Positions 16,139 through 24,499 are shown, counted from the first letter of the stretch. The stretch: DNA of 35,094 nucleotides from an uncultured Bacillota bacterium (GCA_958448635.1 CAUDEQ010000016.1:1-35094), one strand, 5' to 3'. A program made the numbers and translations. The notes: generated from the letters alone by a model not told the origin.

Positions 16139-17014
16139 TTACAGAAGACCCAGCTTTTCCAGCTCTCCTCTGAGTACTGCCCTGTTCTCTTCAGCCATAG
16201 GATAAAGCGGCAGTCTGTACCCACCTGCGTCGAGACCCATCATGTTCATGGCTTCCTTTACAGGAATAGGGTTGGTCTCTATGAACAGCGCATTTATCAG
16301 ATCTAGGTATTTGATCTGCATATCCCTTGCCTTTTTCACATCTCCTTCAAGATATGCCGTGGCCATCTCGTGAGCCTCCTTAGGCAGTATGTTGGCGAGA
16401 ACCGAGATGATTCCGCCGCCGCCCATGGACATCAGCGGAACATTTATATCGTCATTTCCCGAATATATCGTGAAGTTGTCATCTATCAGCTTGGAGAATT
16501 TGCATACCAGTGACATGTCTCCGCTGGCTTCCTTGATTCCAACTATGTTCTTATGCCTGCATACAGCTGCCAGCACGTCGTAGCTGATGCTTATTCCTGT
16601 TCTGGCAGGTACGTTGTACAGAATTATAGGTGTGTTCACTGCGTCTGCAACAGTAAGAAAATGATTTATCATTCCCTGCTTGTTTGCCTTGTTGTAATAA
16701 GGAGATATCACCAGCAGCGCATCAGCACCCATCTTCTCGTATTTCAGGCTTGTTTCAACAGCCTTTGCCGTATTGTTTGATCCGCTTCCAACTACGATAG
16801 GAACTCTTCCTGCCGCCTGCTCGATGGATATCCTTACGATCTCATCCTCTTCCTCTGTGGTGAGAGTAGGCGTTTCCGCCGTGGTTCCCAGCACCAGGAT
16901 AGCGTCTGTTCCTTCCTGTATATGCCATTCCACCAGCTCCCTCACTCTGTTGAAATTAACTGCTCCATCTTCAGTAAAAGGTGTTACAAGAGCAACCATT
17001 GATCCTTTTATCAT
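16139..17014 (-). CDS. dapA: 4-hydroxy-tetrahydrodipicolinate synthase
   Basis: This is a 291-residue class I aldolase-type enzyme that condenses pyruvate with aspartate semialdehyde, the committed step to diaminopimelate and lysine. Motifs are GSMVALVTPFTEDGAVN, GTTAETPTLTTEE, VVGSGSNNT, the catalytic Tyr in IILYNVPARTG and the Schiff-base Lys in NIVGIKEASGD, then IYSGNDD and GGGGIISVLAN. Length is exactly that of the family. AAAGGAG precedes the ATG, and the dapF stop is 19 bp upstream. The strong hairpin just after its stop may make it the last efficiently transcribed gene of the operon. Confidence 0.96.
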   Translation of the reverse strand: MIKGSMVALVTPFTEDGAVNFNRVRELVEWHIQEGTDAILVLGTTAETPTLTTEEEDEIVRISIEQAAGRVPIVVGSGSNNTAKAVETSLKYEKMGADALLVISPYYNKANKQGMINHFLTVADAVNTPIILYNVPARTGISISYDVLAAVCRHKNIVGIKEASGDMSLVCKFSKLIDDNFTIYSGNDDINVPLMSMGGGGIISVLANILPKEAHEMATAYLEGDVKKARDMQIKYLDLINALFIETNPIPVKEAMNMMGLDAGGYRLPLYPMAEENRAVLRGELEKLGLL

Positions 17015-17033
17015 TACCTCACCTTCTCCTTTC

Positions 17034-17873
17034 TTAAGCTTCTAAAAGCTCACCTTCCGCTATTTTAACTGATGGACCTTCCATAAATACGTTCCCATCA
17101 TCCTCTATTTCAATTACTAAGCTTCCAAGTTGTAGTATAACCTCTGTTCGTCTTTTGCACAAGCCCTGCATATTGGCCACGACCACCGAAGCACACGCTC
17201 CCGTTCCACATGCCAGAGTCATTCCCACGCCTCTTTCGTAAGTCTTCATTTCCACCGTATTTTCATCTATACGCCTTACGAAGTTCACGTTTGTTTTCTC
17301 CGTATATACGGGATGCTCGCACAGCTGTCTGCCGACGTATTCGATGTCAAAGCTGTCGTAGTCCTCCACGAATACCACCGTATGAACGGTTCCCATGAAC
17401 AGACTGCTCACGGTCCATTTGCTTCCGTCGTCTATTGTAAGCTCCTGCTCCAGGAAATCCCTCCTGTCGCTGTTCACTGCGATGCTGTCCGGTGTAAATA
17501 CCGGTCTGCCCATATTTATCCTCACCATGAACGGCTCGTCAGATGTAACCTGAACGATCATGTCTCCTGCCAGAGTCTTTACAGGGTAGCTCTTCTCCGT
17601 TCTGATGCCTTCGTTCATACAGAAATACGCCATGCATCTTATCCCATTGCCGCACATCGGCGCACGGCTTCCGTCCATATTGTAGAACACCATTTCCAGC
17701 TCCGGCTCTTCTCTGACTATTATCAGACCGTCTGCACCTATTCCGGTGTTTATATCGCATGCTTTTATCGCCAGCTCCGGATATTTCTCCTCCGAGATGT
17801 GTCCGCAAAGATCCATCTCTTTTACAATTATGAAATTATTGCCGCAGCCGTGATATTTTGAAAATCGGATCAT
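17034..17873 (-). CDS. dapF: Diaminopimelate epimerase
   Basis: This is a 279-residue PLP-independent racemase converting LL- to meso-diaminopimelate, used for peptidoglycan and as the LysA substrate. Both catalytic cysteine motifs are present: MDGSRAPMCGNGIRC in the first half and LACGTGACAS in the second. Other family motifs are SKYHGCGNNFIIV at the N-terminus, GADGLIIV and YERGVGMT. The residues are those of an active enzyme and the length is normal. AGGCGGATG-type ribosome-binding sequence lies before the ATG. It is second in the operon, 81 bp after lysA, followed 19 bp later by dapA. Confidence 0.96.
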   Translation of the reverse strand: MIRFSKYHGCGNNFIIVKEMDLCGHISEEKYPELAIKACDINTGIGADGLIIVREEPELEMVFYNMDGSRAPMCGNGIRCMAYFCMNEGIRTEKSYPVKTLAGDMIVQVTSDEPFMVRINMGRPVFTPDSIAVNSDRRDFLEQELTIDDGSKWTVSSLFMGTVHTVVFVEDYDSFDIEYVGRQLCEHPVYTEKTNVNFVRRIDENTVEMKTYERGVGMTLACGTGACASVVVANMQGLCKRRTEVILQLGSLVIEIEDDGNVFMEGPSVKIAEGELLEA

Positions 17874-17954
17874 CTTGTTTCATCCGCCTTTCTTATCTTA
17901 AAATCTCATATATATTTTATCATCAAACGCTTCCGTATAACATCTTTTTTTCTT

Positions 17955-19220
17955 TTATACGACCTCAAGCCTGTACTGATCCTCATACGTCTCTCTTCTG
18001 ATGACCGATCTGGCACGACCGTTACCTGCGAAAACTACTGCAGGTCTTCCCAACCTGTTATAGTTGCTTGCCATGGAGTATCCGTAAGCTCCTGTGGAAA
18101 ATACCGCCAGTATATCTCCCGGCTCCGCCTTAGGCAGCTGCATTTCCTCTATCAGTACATCTCCCGATTCGCAGTTCTTTCCTGCTATGCAGTACGTCTC
18201 TTCCTCCGGCATTCCGTACTTTTCAGCCAGAACGCCTGTGTATTCAGCGTCGTAAAGTGCATGCCTGATGTTATCGCTCATTCCGCCGTCTACGAAAATG
18301 TAGTTCTTGTCTCCGCTTTCCTTCATGTCTCCTATGGTATAGAGGGTATATCCCGCTTCTCCCACCATCGCTCTTCCCGGCTCTGTTATCAGCTTGCGAA
18401 GAGTTACATCGCTGTTTTCCAGAGCTTTCTCTGCATATGCCACCAGCTTTCTGCACATATGACCTAAAGACACGGGTGCATCCGACTCCACATATTTGAT
18501 ACCAAAGCCGCCGCCTATGCTCAACTCCATATTATCAAGTCCGTATGATGCCTTCATGTCGGAAAGAAAATCTATCATGGTTCCCAACGCCTTTTCAAAA
18601 GAGCAGCAGTCCACTATCTGAGAGCCGATATGACTGTGAAAGCCCGCCATGGTCACATATTCGCTTTCGGAAAGCATCCTTATCACATCGCCGATATTTT
18701 CATCGTCATCTATATGGATTCCAAACTTTGAATTGGGAGTTGCTGTCATGATATATTCGTGAGTATGAGCAGAGATTCCCGGGTTGATTCTGAGCAAAGC
18801 TTTAGTGCAAGCCTTCTTCTTTTCTGCCAGCTTTATGATTCTCTCACACTCCATAACGTTGTCGATTACAAAGTATCCTACGCCTGCATCAAGGCCCATT
18901 TCAATCTCTTCATCGCTCTTGTTGTTTCCATGGAAGTACACCTTCTTCATGTCTGCGCCCACTCTGATGGCGCAATAAAGCTCGCCTCCGCTGACAACAT
19001 CAAATCCGAGGCCTTCACCTGCCAGCATCTTGAATAATGCAGCGCACGAAAAAGCTTTGGATGCATATACGACTTCCGTGTCGAATTTATCCGATGCAAA
19101 ATTCTTTGCTGCAGCCGATGCCTGCTGCTTTATTTTGTTTTCATCGTAAACATAAAGTGGTGTTCCGTACTGATCAGCCAATGTTCGGCTGCTGACCCCT
19201 CCGATCTGTAAAGTTTCCAT
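17955..19220 (-). CDS. lysA: Diaminopimelate decarboxylase
   Basis: This is a 421-residue PLP enzyme making lysine from meso-diaminopimelate. The fold-III signature is VVYASKAF (PLP Lys), then RINPGISAHTHEYI, GFHSHIGSQI, SIGGGFGIKY, ITEPGRAMV, the substrate-binding Cys in GKNCESGDVL and AYGYSMASNYN near the end. The start is set at 19220 (METLQIGGVS), where GGGAG lies nine bases upstream. A longer reading frame to 19283 would begin at the edge of the riboswitch terminator and is not used. It is first gene of the operon and lies directly behind a lysine riboswitch, so lysine represses the whole set. Confidence 0.95.
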   Translation of the reverse strand: METLQIGGVSSRTLADQYGTPLYVYDENKIKQQASAAAKNFASDKFDTEVVYASKAFSCAALFKMLAGEGLGFDVVSGGELYCAIRVGADMKKVYFHGNNKSDEEIEMGLDAGVGYFVIDNVMECERIIKLAEKKKACTKALLRINPGISAHTHEYIMTATPNSKFGIHIDDDENIGDVIRMLSESEYVTMAGFHSHIGSQIVDCCSFEKALGTMIDFLSDMKASYGLDNMELSIGGGFGIKYVESDAPVSLGHMCRKLVAYAEKALENSDVTLRKLITEPGRAMVGEAGYTLYTIGDMKESGDKNYIFVDGGMSDNIRHALYDAEYTGVLAEKYGMPEEETYCIAGKNCESGDVLIEEMQLPKAEPGDILAVFSTGAYGYSMASNYNRLGRPAVVFAGNGRARSVIRRETYEDQYRLEVV

Positions 19221-19287
19221 ATCATTTGTCTCCCTTGTTTGTTGTTTGTCTTTTTGGTTTTTACAGATGATAAAGGTATGCACGGCG

Positions 19288-19322
19288 AGAAAAGAAAAAG
19301 CCAGTAAGGCTTCCTCACTGAC
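19288..19322 (-). terminator. Riboswitch-controlled terminator upstream of lysA
   Basis: GTCAGTGAGG and CCTTACTGGC (minus strand) pair over 10 bp with two G-T wobbles and an AAG loop, followed by TTTTTCTTTT. It sits between the lysine aptamer and lysA as the expression platform. Confidence 0.85.
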
Positions 19323-19375
19323 TTGTAAACAAATTAAATCATGACTAGTTATGTCAATTCTTGTCTGTCAAATAA

Positions 19376-19541
19376 GGATAGCGCAACTGTCAGGCTCACA
19401 CCTGACAGACAGTCATATGGCTATTGACCATATGCCCACCGAAGCTTCATGCCTGAAACCACGATTCGGCGAAGATTGCCTCCAAGTAGATCACAGCCCG
19501 CCGGCTCCCTTACTCTTCTTCTGCTTCGCACCTCTATCATC
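19376..19541 (-). promoter_or_regulatory. Lysine riboswitch (L-box) aptamer
   Basis: Read on the minus strand the RNA opens with GATAGAGGTGCGAAG and closes with GCGCTATCC, so GATAG/CTATC form the basal P1 helix. Between them are AGTAAGGGAGCCGGCGGG, TCTTCGCCGAATC, a long arm with ATATGG/CCATAT and a CTGTCAGGTGTGAGCCTGACAG hairpin. This is the order and length (about 165 nt) of the lysine riboswitch. It lies between a strong promoter and an intrinsic terminator ahead of lysA-dapF-dapA-dapB-dapH. Lysine binding should favour termination, giving feedback control of the operon. Confidence 0.92.
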
Positions 19542-19560
19542 TTTTTTATTCATTGGTGAC

Positions 19561-19589
19561 AGTATAATAGATAATCCACCACATTGCAA
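19561..19589 (-). promoter_or_regulatory. Promoter of the lysine riboswitch-lysA operon
   Basis: On the minus strand TTGCAA (19584-19589), a 17-bp spacer and TATACT (19561-19566). Transcription would begin near 19553, just ahead of the aptamer. Confidence 0.8.
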
Positions 19590-19726
19590 GCATTTTTTGT
19601 GGAAATTAACAAAAAAATTTCATTGCCTTGTTTACAGTCAACATTTCGCCTCAAAATCATAGGTTCCCGCCTATTTTCATATATTACTAATACTACTGAA
19701 ATGTGACTATAACAAGGAGGATACCG

Positions 19727-20620
19727 ATGGATTTTTCAAAGATTACCAAAAGCCCCATAGTTCTTAAAGAGGAAAACAAGAGGTACGCATTCGATCCTTC
19801 CAAGGAAATGCGCGGCTATCTTAAGGTTCAGCAGGATGAGGATAAAGGTCTCATCGTGGTCATAATGGATAACGTAAAGTTTTTCCCTAAGGGCGAATAC
19901 GTTTACAAGCTGATTCTGGCAGGTACCAGAAATGAAAAGAGACGCTACCACATGGTAGGCAACATATCGCTGTCGGCCTATGGCAGAGGCGAGGCCAGCT
20001 TTCGCATAAACCCATCCGATATGGATGGCTGCGGAGCTTCTCTGCAGGATTTTTCCACTGCAATAATCGCCGCAATGTCCACCGTCAACAGCCGAGAGTC
20101 TCTGCATCCCGTCCTTAAGGGCCGCTTCGATATATCTGAAGCCGTAAACCCCTCTGTCGATATGAAAAACACGCCGCCGAAAAACTACAATGCTTTTTAC
20201 AACAAAGTGGTTCTGGAAAGATGCATAGCTCTGGCGAAGGATCAGGATTCCTTTGCCGATATAGTGCCTTTTGAGGAAAACCGCATGAAGGCCTCATGGA
20301 AAAAAATAAGCAATATAAATCTCTTTCCCATGGTGGCGCCGGGAGCCTACGAGCCCATGGAAAAATACGGCCATTTCCTGTGGGGCTATAACGAAAACCA
20401 TTATTTTCTGGCGGTTCCCGGACGATTCCTTCCGGAGGAGCAGCCTGACGACGGAAGGAGCGGCTTCGTATTCTGGCAGCCGATACTTGGCATGGATAAG
20501 GATGCAAATGCCGAATCGCTTCCCGTGGAGGAAAGGCGCAGGAATGTTTACGGCTACTGGATAGCCTCCGTCAACAGATATAATGGGCATATTGAGGAAA
20601 TTCCCTTGATAGCCGGCTAA
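19727..20620 (+). CDS. Conserved protein of unknown function
   Basis: This is a 297-residue soluble protein from the chosen ATG (MDFSKITKSP), which has AAGGAGG six bases upstream; an upstream in-frame ATG at 19703 precedes the ribosome-binding site. The N-terminal half looks beta-rich (YLKVQQDEDKGLIVVIMDNV, YVYKLILAGT, YGRGEASFRIN). The C-terminal third has a striking aromatic block: GHFLWGYNENHYFLAVPGRF, then LPEEQPDDG, FVFWQPILGM and YGYWIASVNRYNG. Similar aromatic C-termini occur in uncharacterised clostridial proteins. There is no signal peptide, catalytic motif or membrane helix. It is 24 bp ahead of tadA and probably co-transcribed with it. Function not assigned. Confidence 0.75.
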   Translation: MDFSKITKSPIVLKEENKRYAFDPSKEMRGYLKVQQDEDKGLIVVIMDNVKFFPKGEYVYKLILAGTRNEKRRYHMVGNISLSAYGRGEASFRINPSDMDGCGASLQDFSTAIIAAMSTVNSRESLHPVLKGRFDISEAVNPSVDMKNTPPKNYNAFYNKVVLERCIALAKDQDSFADIVPFEENRMKASWKKISNINLFPMVAPGAYEPMEKYGHFLWGYNENHYFLAVPGRFLPEEQPDDGRSGFVFWQPILGMDKDANAESLPVEERRRNVYGYWIASVNRYNGHIEEIPLIAG

Positions 20621-20644
20621 AAATATGATACCATTGTAAAGTAT

Positions 20645-21109
20645 ATGAGAAAGTATATGCAGGCGGCCCTTGAGGAGGCAAAAAAAGCGGCAGAGCTGGG
20701 TGAAGTACCCATCGGAGCCGTAATAGTCAGAGACGGCGAGATCATATCATGCGGCCACAACGAGGTGGAGCTTCGCAGGGATCCCACGGCTCATGCAGAG
20801 ATGCTGGCCATAAGAAGGGCATCCGAGGTGCTGGGAGGCTGGAGACTCTTAGGCTGCGAAATGTTCGTGACAGCCGAGCCATGCAGCATGTGTGCCGGGG
20901 CCATCGTGTGGTCCCGCATTGAGAAGCTTTACATAGGGACCATGGATCCCAAGGCAGGTGCATGCGGCTCTGTCTACAACATACCTCAGGACAGCAGGCT
21001 TAATCACTTTACAGAAATAGAATACGGACTTATGCAGGAGGAATGCAGCTGCATAATGAAGGATTTTTTTAAACAATTGAGAAAAAAGAAGTCGGAGGAA
21101 AAACAGTAA
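20645..21109 (+). CDS. tadA: tRNA-specific adenosine deaminase
   Basis: This is a 154-residue zinc deaminase that converts adenosine 34 of tRNA-Arg(ACG) to inosine. Catalytic motifs are complete: HAEMLAIRRA (zinc His and proton-shuttling Glu) and EPCSMCAGAIV (two zinc Cys). The N-terminus ALEEAKKAAELGEVPIGAVIV and the DPKAGACGSVYNI segment are typical. No convincing Shine-Dalgarno sequence precedes the ATG, which lies 24 bp after the upstream stop, so translation may be coupled or weak. Its stop overlaps the next start as TAATG, tying it to the membrane protein downstream. Confidence 0.95.
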   Translation: MRKYMQAALEEAKKAAELGEVPIGAVIVRDGEIISCGHNEVELRRDPTAHAEMLAIRRASEVLGGWRLLGCEMFVTAEPCSMCAGAIVWSRIEKLYIGTMDPKAGACGSVYNIPQDSRLNHFTEIEYGLMQEECSCIMKDFFKQLRKKKSEEKQ

Positions 21110-22023
21110 TGAAAAGAATAGGAGTTCTGGTTTGCTTAATTTTAATGGTAGTGTCAGTTTTGGCGCCGGCAAGCTTTGCAGCGAACGAAAACAACTCCCA
21201 GAATACAGGCTTTGCCATCGAAAGCTCCATCCCGCACAACAACGATGATGGCGTTTCCGTAGAAAACCTCAGTGTTAAGATCTACTTCAATAAGGATGTT
21301 ATGCCTGCCAGCAATAAAATAAAAAAGGCCAATGCCAAGGAATTTAAGCTGACAGATAAAAAGGGCAAAAGCATTCCTGTCAATGTATACTACAGCGACA
21401 AGGAAGAAGGGCTCCTGATGGTAGTATCGGATCTGAACAACAAAAAAGCCAAGGAAAAGAATATCACAATTCAGGGTGATATGAACTATACCCTGACCAT
21501 CGGCAAGGATCTTCAGGCCACTGACGGTTCAAGACTCGGTCATGAGGAGACTATTAAGTTCAAGACACTTAACCAGCAGCAGTCTACTAGAGTCTACATG
21601 ATTCTGATGGCCGTCATGATTGTCGGAATGATAGTCTTTACGACCAAGTCTGCCAAGAAAGCTGCCGAAAAGGAAGACCAGAATGCGGGCAAGTCCAAGA
21701 CTGTAAATCCATATAAGGAAGCAAAGCGCACAGGAAAATCCGTAGAAGAAATTGTGGCAAAGGATAAGCAGAGAAAAGCTAAGGAAGCTGAAGCATATGC
21801 CAAGAAAAAGGCCAAGGAGGCTGAAATAATTGCTTCCCTGGAAGATGACGAAGAGGAAGAGGAAATTTCATCCAATAAGAGAGTTTCAGGTCCAAGACCG
21901 ATTTCCGCAGCAGGCAGCAGCTATAAGGTCAAGGTGGTCAAGAGCCAGCCTGAAAAGAAGGTTTCCACAAATCCTAAGAATCAGAGCGGAAAGAAAAAGA
22001 ATTCAAAGAACAAGAAGAAATAA
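21109..22023 (+). CDS. Membrane protein with Ig-like (Big_5/SbsA-type) extracellular domain
   Basis: This is a 304-residue protein. Residues 1-24 form a signal peptide (LVCLILMVVSVLAPASFA). About 28-150 resemble a bacterial Ig-like/Big_5 domain (SSIPHNNDDGVSVENLSVKI, FNKDVMP, NYTLTIGKDLQATDGSRLG). About 161-180 are a membrane helix (MILMAVMIVGMIVF). The last ~120 residues are a highly charged, Lys/Glu-rich cytoplasmic tail ending in a lysine cluster (KKKNSKNKKK) that could bind nucleic acid or acidic lipids. The expected topology is domain outside, tail inside. Translation starts within the tadA stop (TAATG), and a strong terminator follows. The combination is not tied to a known function here. 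Confidence 0.75.
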   Translation: MKRIGVLVCLILMVVSVLAPASFAANENNSQNTGFAIESSIPHNNDDGVSVENLSVKIYFNKDVMPASNKIKKANAKEFKLTDKKGKSIPVNVYYSDKEEGLLMVVSDLNNKKAKEKNITIQGDMNYTLTIGKDLQATDGSRLGHEETIKFKTLNQQQSTRVYMILMAVMIVGMIVFTTKSAKKAAEKEDQNAGKSKTVNPYKEAKRTGKSVEEIVAKDKQRKAKEAEAYAKKKAKEAEIIASLEDDEEEEEISSNKRVSGPRPISAAGSSYKVKVVKSQPEKKVSTNPKNQSGKKKNSKNKKK

Positions 22024-22054
22024 TGTATTTGCTTTAACACTTAGACAACAACAG

Positions 22055-22083
22055 CAGGTGAGCTTTTCAGCTCACCTGTTTTG
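22055..22083 (+). terminator. Terminator after the Ig-like membrane protein gene
   Basis: CAGGTGAGCT (22055-22064) and AGCTCACCTG (22069-22078) form a perfect 10-bp stem with a TTTC loop, followed by TTTTG. It closes the unit that includes tadA. Confidence 0.88.
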
Positions 22084-22141
22084 ATAAAATCCGGAAGCTC
22101 CGCAGCTTCTCCAATATACTGCCCAAAAGGGAGGGATACCG

Positions 22142-23080
22142 ATGAACGTAATACGATTAAAGGCTTTCGCTAAAATCAATCTGACGCTGGACGTACTGGG
22201 CGTGCTTGACAACGGATATCATGAGCTTTCCATGATAATGCAGCAGATACTCCTGTGCGACGAGGTACAGGTCAAGTGGCTCGATTCCTCCGAGGCAGGC
22301 AGTGGAATATCCGTACAGCTTTCCACCAACAAACGTTTCCTGCCCACAGATGAACGAAATCTGGCTTACAAGGCAGCCCTGCTTATGGCAGAAAGCTTCG
22401 GAGAAAACAAAAGCGGTACCATACGTATAGACATCAAAAAACGCATACCTGTTGCAGCAGGGCTTGCAGGCGGCAGCAGCAACGGGGCCGCTGTGCTTCA
22501 TGCAATCAACATGCTTTGGCAGCTGGGTCTTGATGTAGCTGCCCTCTGTGATATCGGAAAAACCCTCGGCTCGGACGTCCCCTTCTGCATCATGGGACAG
22601 GCAGCGGCAAACGATGCTCTTCGTGATGTTTTTACAGGCGACCCTATGGCATGTCACTGCGCCCTTGCCACAGGCACAGGCACTGAGCTTAGACCCATCA
22701 CCGGGCTTAGAAGCCACCTGGTACTCAGCAAGCCCGGCATAGGAGTATCCACGGCAGAGGTGTACCGTGGCATAGACGACATGACCATACCTGCACATCC
22801 CGATAACGATGCAATGATCTCGGCGCTAAATGAACATAATTTTAAAAACATTAAAAAAAATCTCATCAACGTACTTGAAAATTTCACGCTAAACCGTTAT
22901 CCTATAGTTATGTATACAAAAGACAGGATTCAGCAGCTGTGCTCTACAGGCTGTGTCCTCATGAGCGGCAGCGGCCCTACTGTATTCGGTCTTTGCAGGA
23001 ATGTATCAGAAGCAAAAACAATCTGCCGTCAGATGACGGAGCTCAATAAAGAAAGCTTTTGGACACGAACAACATGGTAG
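22142..23080 (+). CDS. ispE: 4-diphosphocytidyl-2-C-methyl-D-erythritol kinase
   Basis: This is a 312-residue GHMP-family kinase that phosphorylates CDP-methylerythritol in the non-mevalonate isoprenoid pathway. Motifs are KAFAKINLTLDVLGVLDNGY (active-site Lys region), the ATP loop PVAAGLAGGSSNGAAVLHAI, LGSDVPFCIMG (catalytic Asp) and the C-terminal GSGPTVFGL. The length is slightly above the usual ~290 because of a short C-terminal tail ending WTRTTW. GGGAGG lies just before the ATG. It is followed 59 bp later by a GntR-type regulator in the same direction, an arrangement that suggests co-transcription. Confidence 0.95.
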   Translation: MNVIRLKAFAKINLTLDVLGVLDNGYHELSMIMQQILLCDEVQVKWLDSSEAGSGISVQLSTNKRFLPTDERNLAYKAALLMAESFGENKSGTIRIDIKKRIPVAAGLAGGSSNGAAVLHAINMLWQLGLDVAALCDIGKTLGSDVPFCIMGQAAANDALRDVFTGDPMACHCALATGTGTELRPITGLRSHLVLSKPGIGVSTAEVYRGIDDMTIPAHPDNDAMISALNEHNFKNIKKNLINVLENFTLNRYPIVMYTKDRIQQLCSTGCVLMSGSGPTVFGLCRNVSEAKTICRQMTELNKESFWTRTTW

Positions 23081-23139
23081 AGACAGATGCTACAGAGCTA
23101 TGTGCATCACCGGTGAATGTACGATAATGGGGGGAAAGC

Positions 23140-23811
23140 ATGTTAAACTTTGATATCCAGAACCACAGACCTTTGAGGGAAATGGTGTATGAAGAACTTA
23201 AAATGCAGATTTTGACAGGTGCTATTGTACCGGGCACGAGAATGATGGAGGTTGAACTGGCCAAGGAAATCGGCGTAAGCAGAACACCTATCAGGGAAGC
23301 CATCCGTAAGCTTGAAAAGGAGGGGCTTGTCACCATCGAACCTCGCCGCGGCGCATACGCATCCCAGATTTCAACTGAAGATATGGTGGAAATCCTCGAG
23401 GTGCGCCAGAACATGGAGGGTCTTGCGGCCTTCTTCGCAGCTTCAAGAATGACACCGGAGCAGATGAATGAACTTAAGACAGTATCGGAAAGCTACAATG
23501 CTGCCGTTAAAAGCGGTAATATGGAGGACATGATCAAGCACGATACGCGTTTTCATCGCATCATAGTTGAGTCCTGCAACAATAAGATACTGGTACAGAT
23601 GATCGAACAGCTGCAGGAGCTGGTTCTCAGGTTCAGATATATATATTACGATAACTTCAGACGAGCCGAGAATATGCCGGAAGAGCATTATGAAATCCTT
23701 CACGCCATAGAAACAGGCGATGCCGAAGCCGCCAGATTCGCTGCAGATATACATATCGACAGACTGAAGGAGCTTGTCATCAGAGAAGGCGTGCAGCAGA
23801 AGCATGTATAG
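23140..23811 (+). CDS. GntR-family (FadR/FCD subgroup) transcriptional regulator
   Basis: This is a 223-residue regulator. Residues 1-75 are the GntR winged helix (REMVYEELKMQILTGAIVPG, VELAKEIGVSRTPIREAIRK, EGLVTIEPRRGAY). Residues ~80-220 are an all-helical FCD ligand domain (DMVEILEVRQNMEGLAA, HDTRFHRIIVESCNN, HYEILHAIETGDAEAARFA) with the Asp/His pattern that binds metal in this subgroup. Ligands of FCD proteins are usually organic acids; this one is unknown. GGGGGG lies seven bases upstream of the ATG. A strong terminator follows. Confidence 0.88.
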   Translation: MLNFDIQNHRPLREMVYEELKMQILTGAIVPGTRMMEVELAKEIGVSRTPIREAIRKLEKEGLVTIEPRRGAYASQISTEDMVEILEVRQNMEGLAAFFAASRMTPEQMNELKTVSESYNAAVKSGNMEDMIKHDTRFHRIIVESCNNKILVQMIEQLQELVLRFRYIYYDNFRRAENMPEEHYEILHAIETGDAEAARFAADIHIDRLKELVIREGVQQKHV

Positions 23812-23869
23812 TCTGTTCTGCCGACTAAAGATACAAATATCGCAATGCAACATAATACGCATTTTACTA

Positions 23870-23896
23870 CCCTGCATTTTCAATGCAGGGTTTTTT
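23870..23896 (+). terminator. Terminator after the GntR-family gene
   Basis: CCCTGCATT and AATGCAGGG form a perfect 9-bp stem with a TTC loop, followed by six T residues. Confidence 0.92.
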
Positions 23897-24140
23897 CGGC
23901 TCTGTTGAAAATGTTTACTCTGTTAAAAATATAGGGGTGGCGGATACTCCAAGTATATCAGAGCCTCTTTTTTGAAAAAGCTTTCATAGGCTTCTACGGG
24001 AGAATCCTACAGATAGTTTACTGTATAATATGTCTATTCTTTTCGGTCGGTTTTACGGACATCATGTCATTAAAAGATAATATCTCCTCTGCAACATTTT
24101 CAAATCGTTTTTGCAGCCGGAAAGCTGTTGAAAACAAAAG

Positions 24141-24313
24141 TCTCCAAATATCCAATACTTACCCTTTACTTTGGAGAGTTTAAGGCATTTTTAAGGTCGG
24201 TGCCATGATGAAATCTCCAAATGATATGTGCTGCCCAGCTGTTTTGGAGAGTTTCTGCAAGAACAACAAGAAAAAGTCTCCAAATGATGAAACCGGCATG
24301 CAACATTTTGCGA
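24141..24313. repeat. Inverted-repeat array 1: three units with 8-bp arms and 21-nt centres
   Basis: Units are 24141-24177, 24214-24250 and 24277-24313. In the first two, TCTCCAAA and TTTGGAGA are perfect inverted arms separated by exactly 21 nt. In the third the left arm and the 21-nt spacing are kept but the right arm has decayed to TTTTGCGA. The three 21-nt centres are different sequences. Unit start-to-start distances are 73 and 63 bp. Array 2 at the right end of the window has the same geometry with different arms. Confidence 0.85.
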
Positions 24314-24379
24314 TTTCAAAACATGTACAGGTGCATTGTACAACAAAGTCTTTCATAGCACATTTGCTTTTCTTTTCAT

Positions 24380-24404
24380 AAAAAAATGACCCGCCGTCTG
24401 CGGG
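24380..24404 (-). terminator. Weak terminator-like hairpin in non-coding interval
   Basis: CCCGC and GCGGG form a 5-bp stem with a 5-base loop. On the minus strand it is followed by TCATTTTTTT. On the + strand the T-run comes only after nine bases. No leftward gene lies immediately to its right, so if active it would end antisense or array-related transcripts. Confidence 0.4.
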
Positions 24405-24499
24405 CCGCCCCAACTTTTTTTCAGAACCGTTTTTTCTTTCATATGTTGTCTTCCTTTCACATATCTTGTATGAGGAAATCTAAAAGGAGGTCCCTACAT

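Larger units (their letters stand above)
23897..24499. other. Long non-coding interval holding inverted-repeat array 1
   Basis: No supported reading frame occurs in these ~600 bp. CTGTT(G/A)AAAA occurs three times (about 23902, 23920 and 24125). A TATAAT lies at 24024-24029 with no good -35. TGCAACATTTT occurs twice (about 24090 and 24299). The inverted-repeat array is at 24141-24313 and a terminator-like hairpin at 24380-24404. The final ~15 bases hold the ribosome-binding site of the SPOCS gene. Confidence 0.6.

Noticed and set aside
19221..19283. Extended lysA start
   Set aside because: It would begin at the edge of the riboswitch terminator and adds residues not typical of LysA; GGGAG supports 19220.
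24001..24029. Promoter with TATAAT at 24024-24029 in the array 1 interval
   Set aside because: No acceptable -35 at 15-19 bp and no correctly spaced extended -10, so it is not listed as a feature.
24141..24313. CRISPR array
   Set aside because: Arms are inverted rather than direct, only 8 bp long, spacing between units varies (73 and 63 bp), and no cas gene is present.
24386..24499. Longer N-terminus of the SPOCS/LysM protein from an ATG at 24386
   Set aside because: The frame is open but passes through a terminator-like hairpin; the AAAGGAGG at 24483-24490 marks the ATG at 24500.
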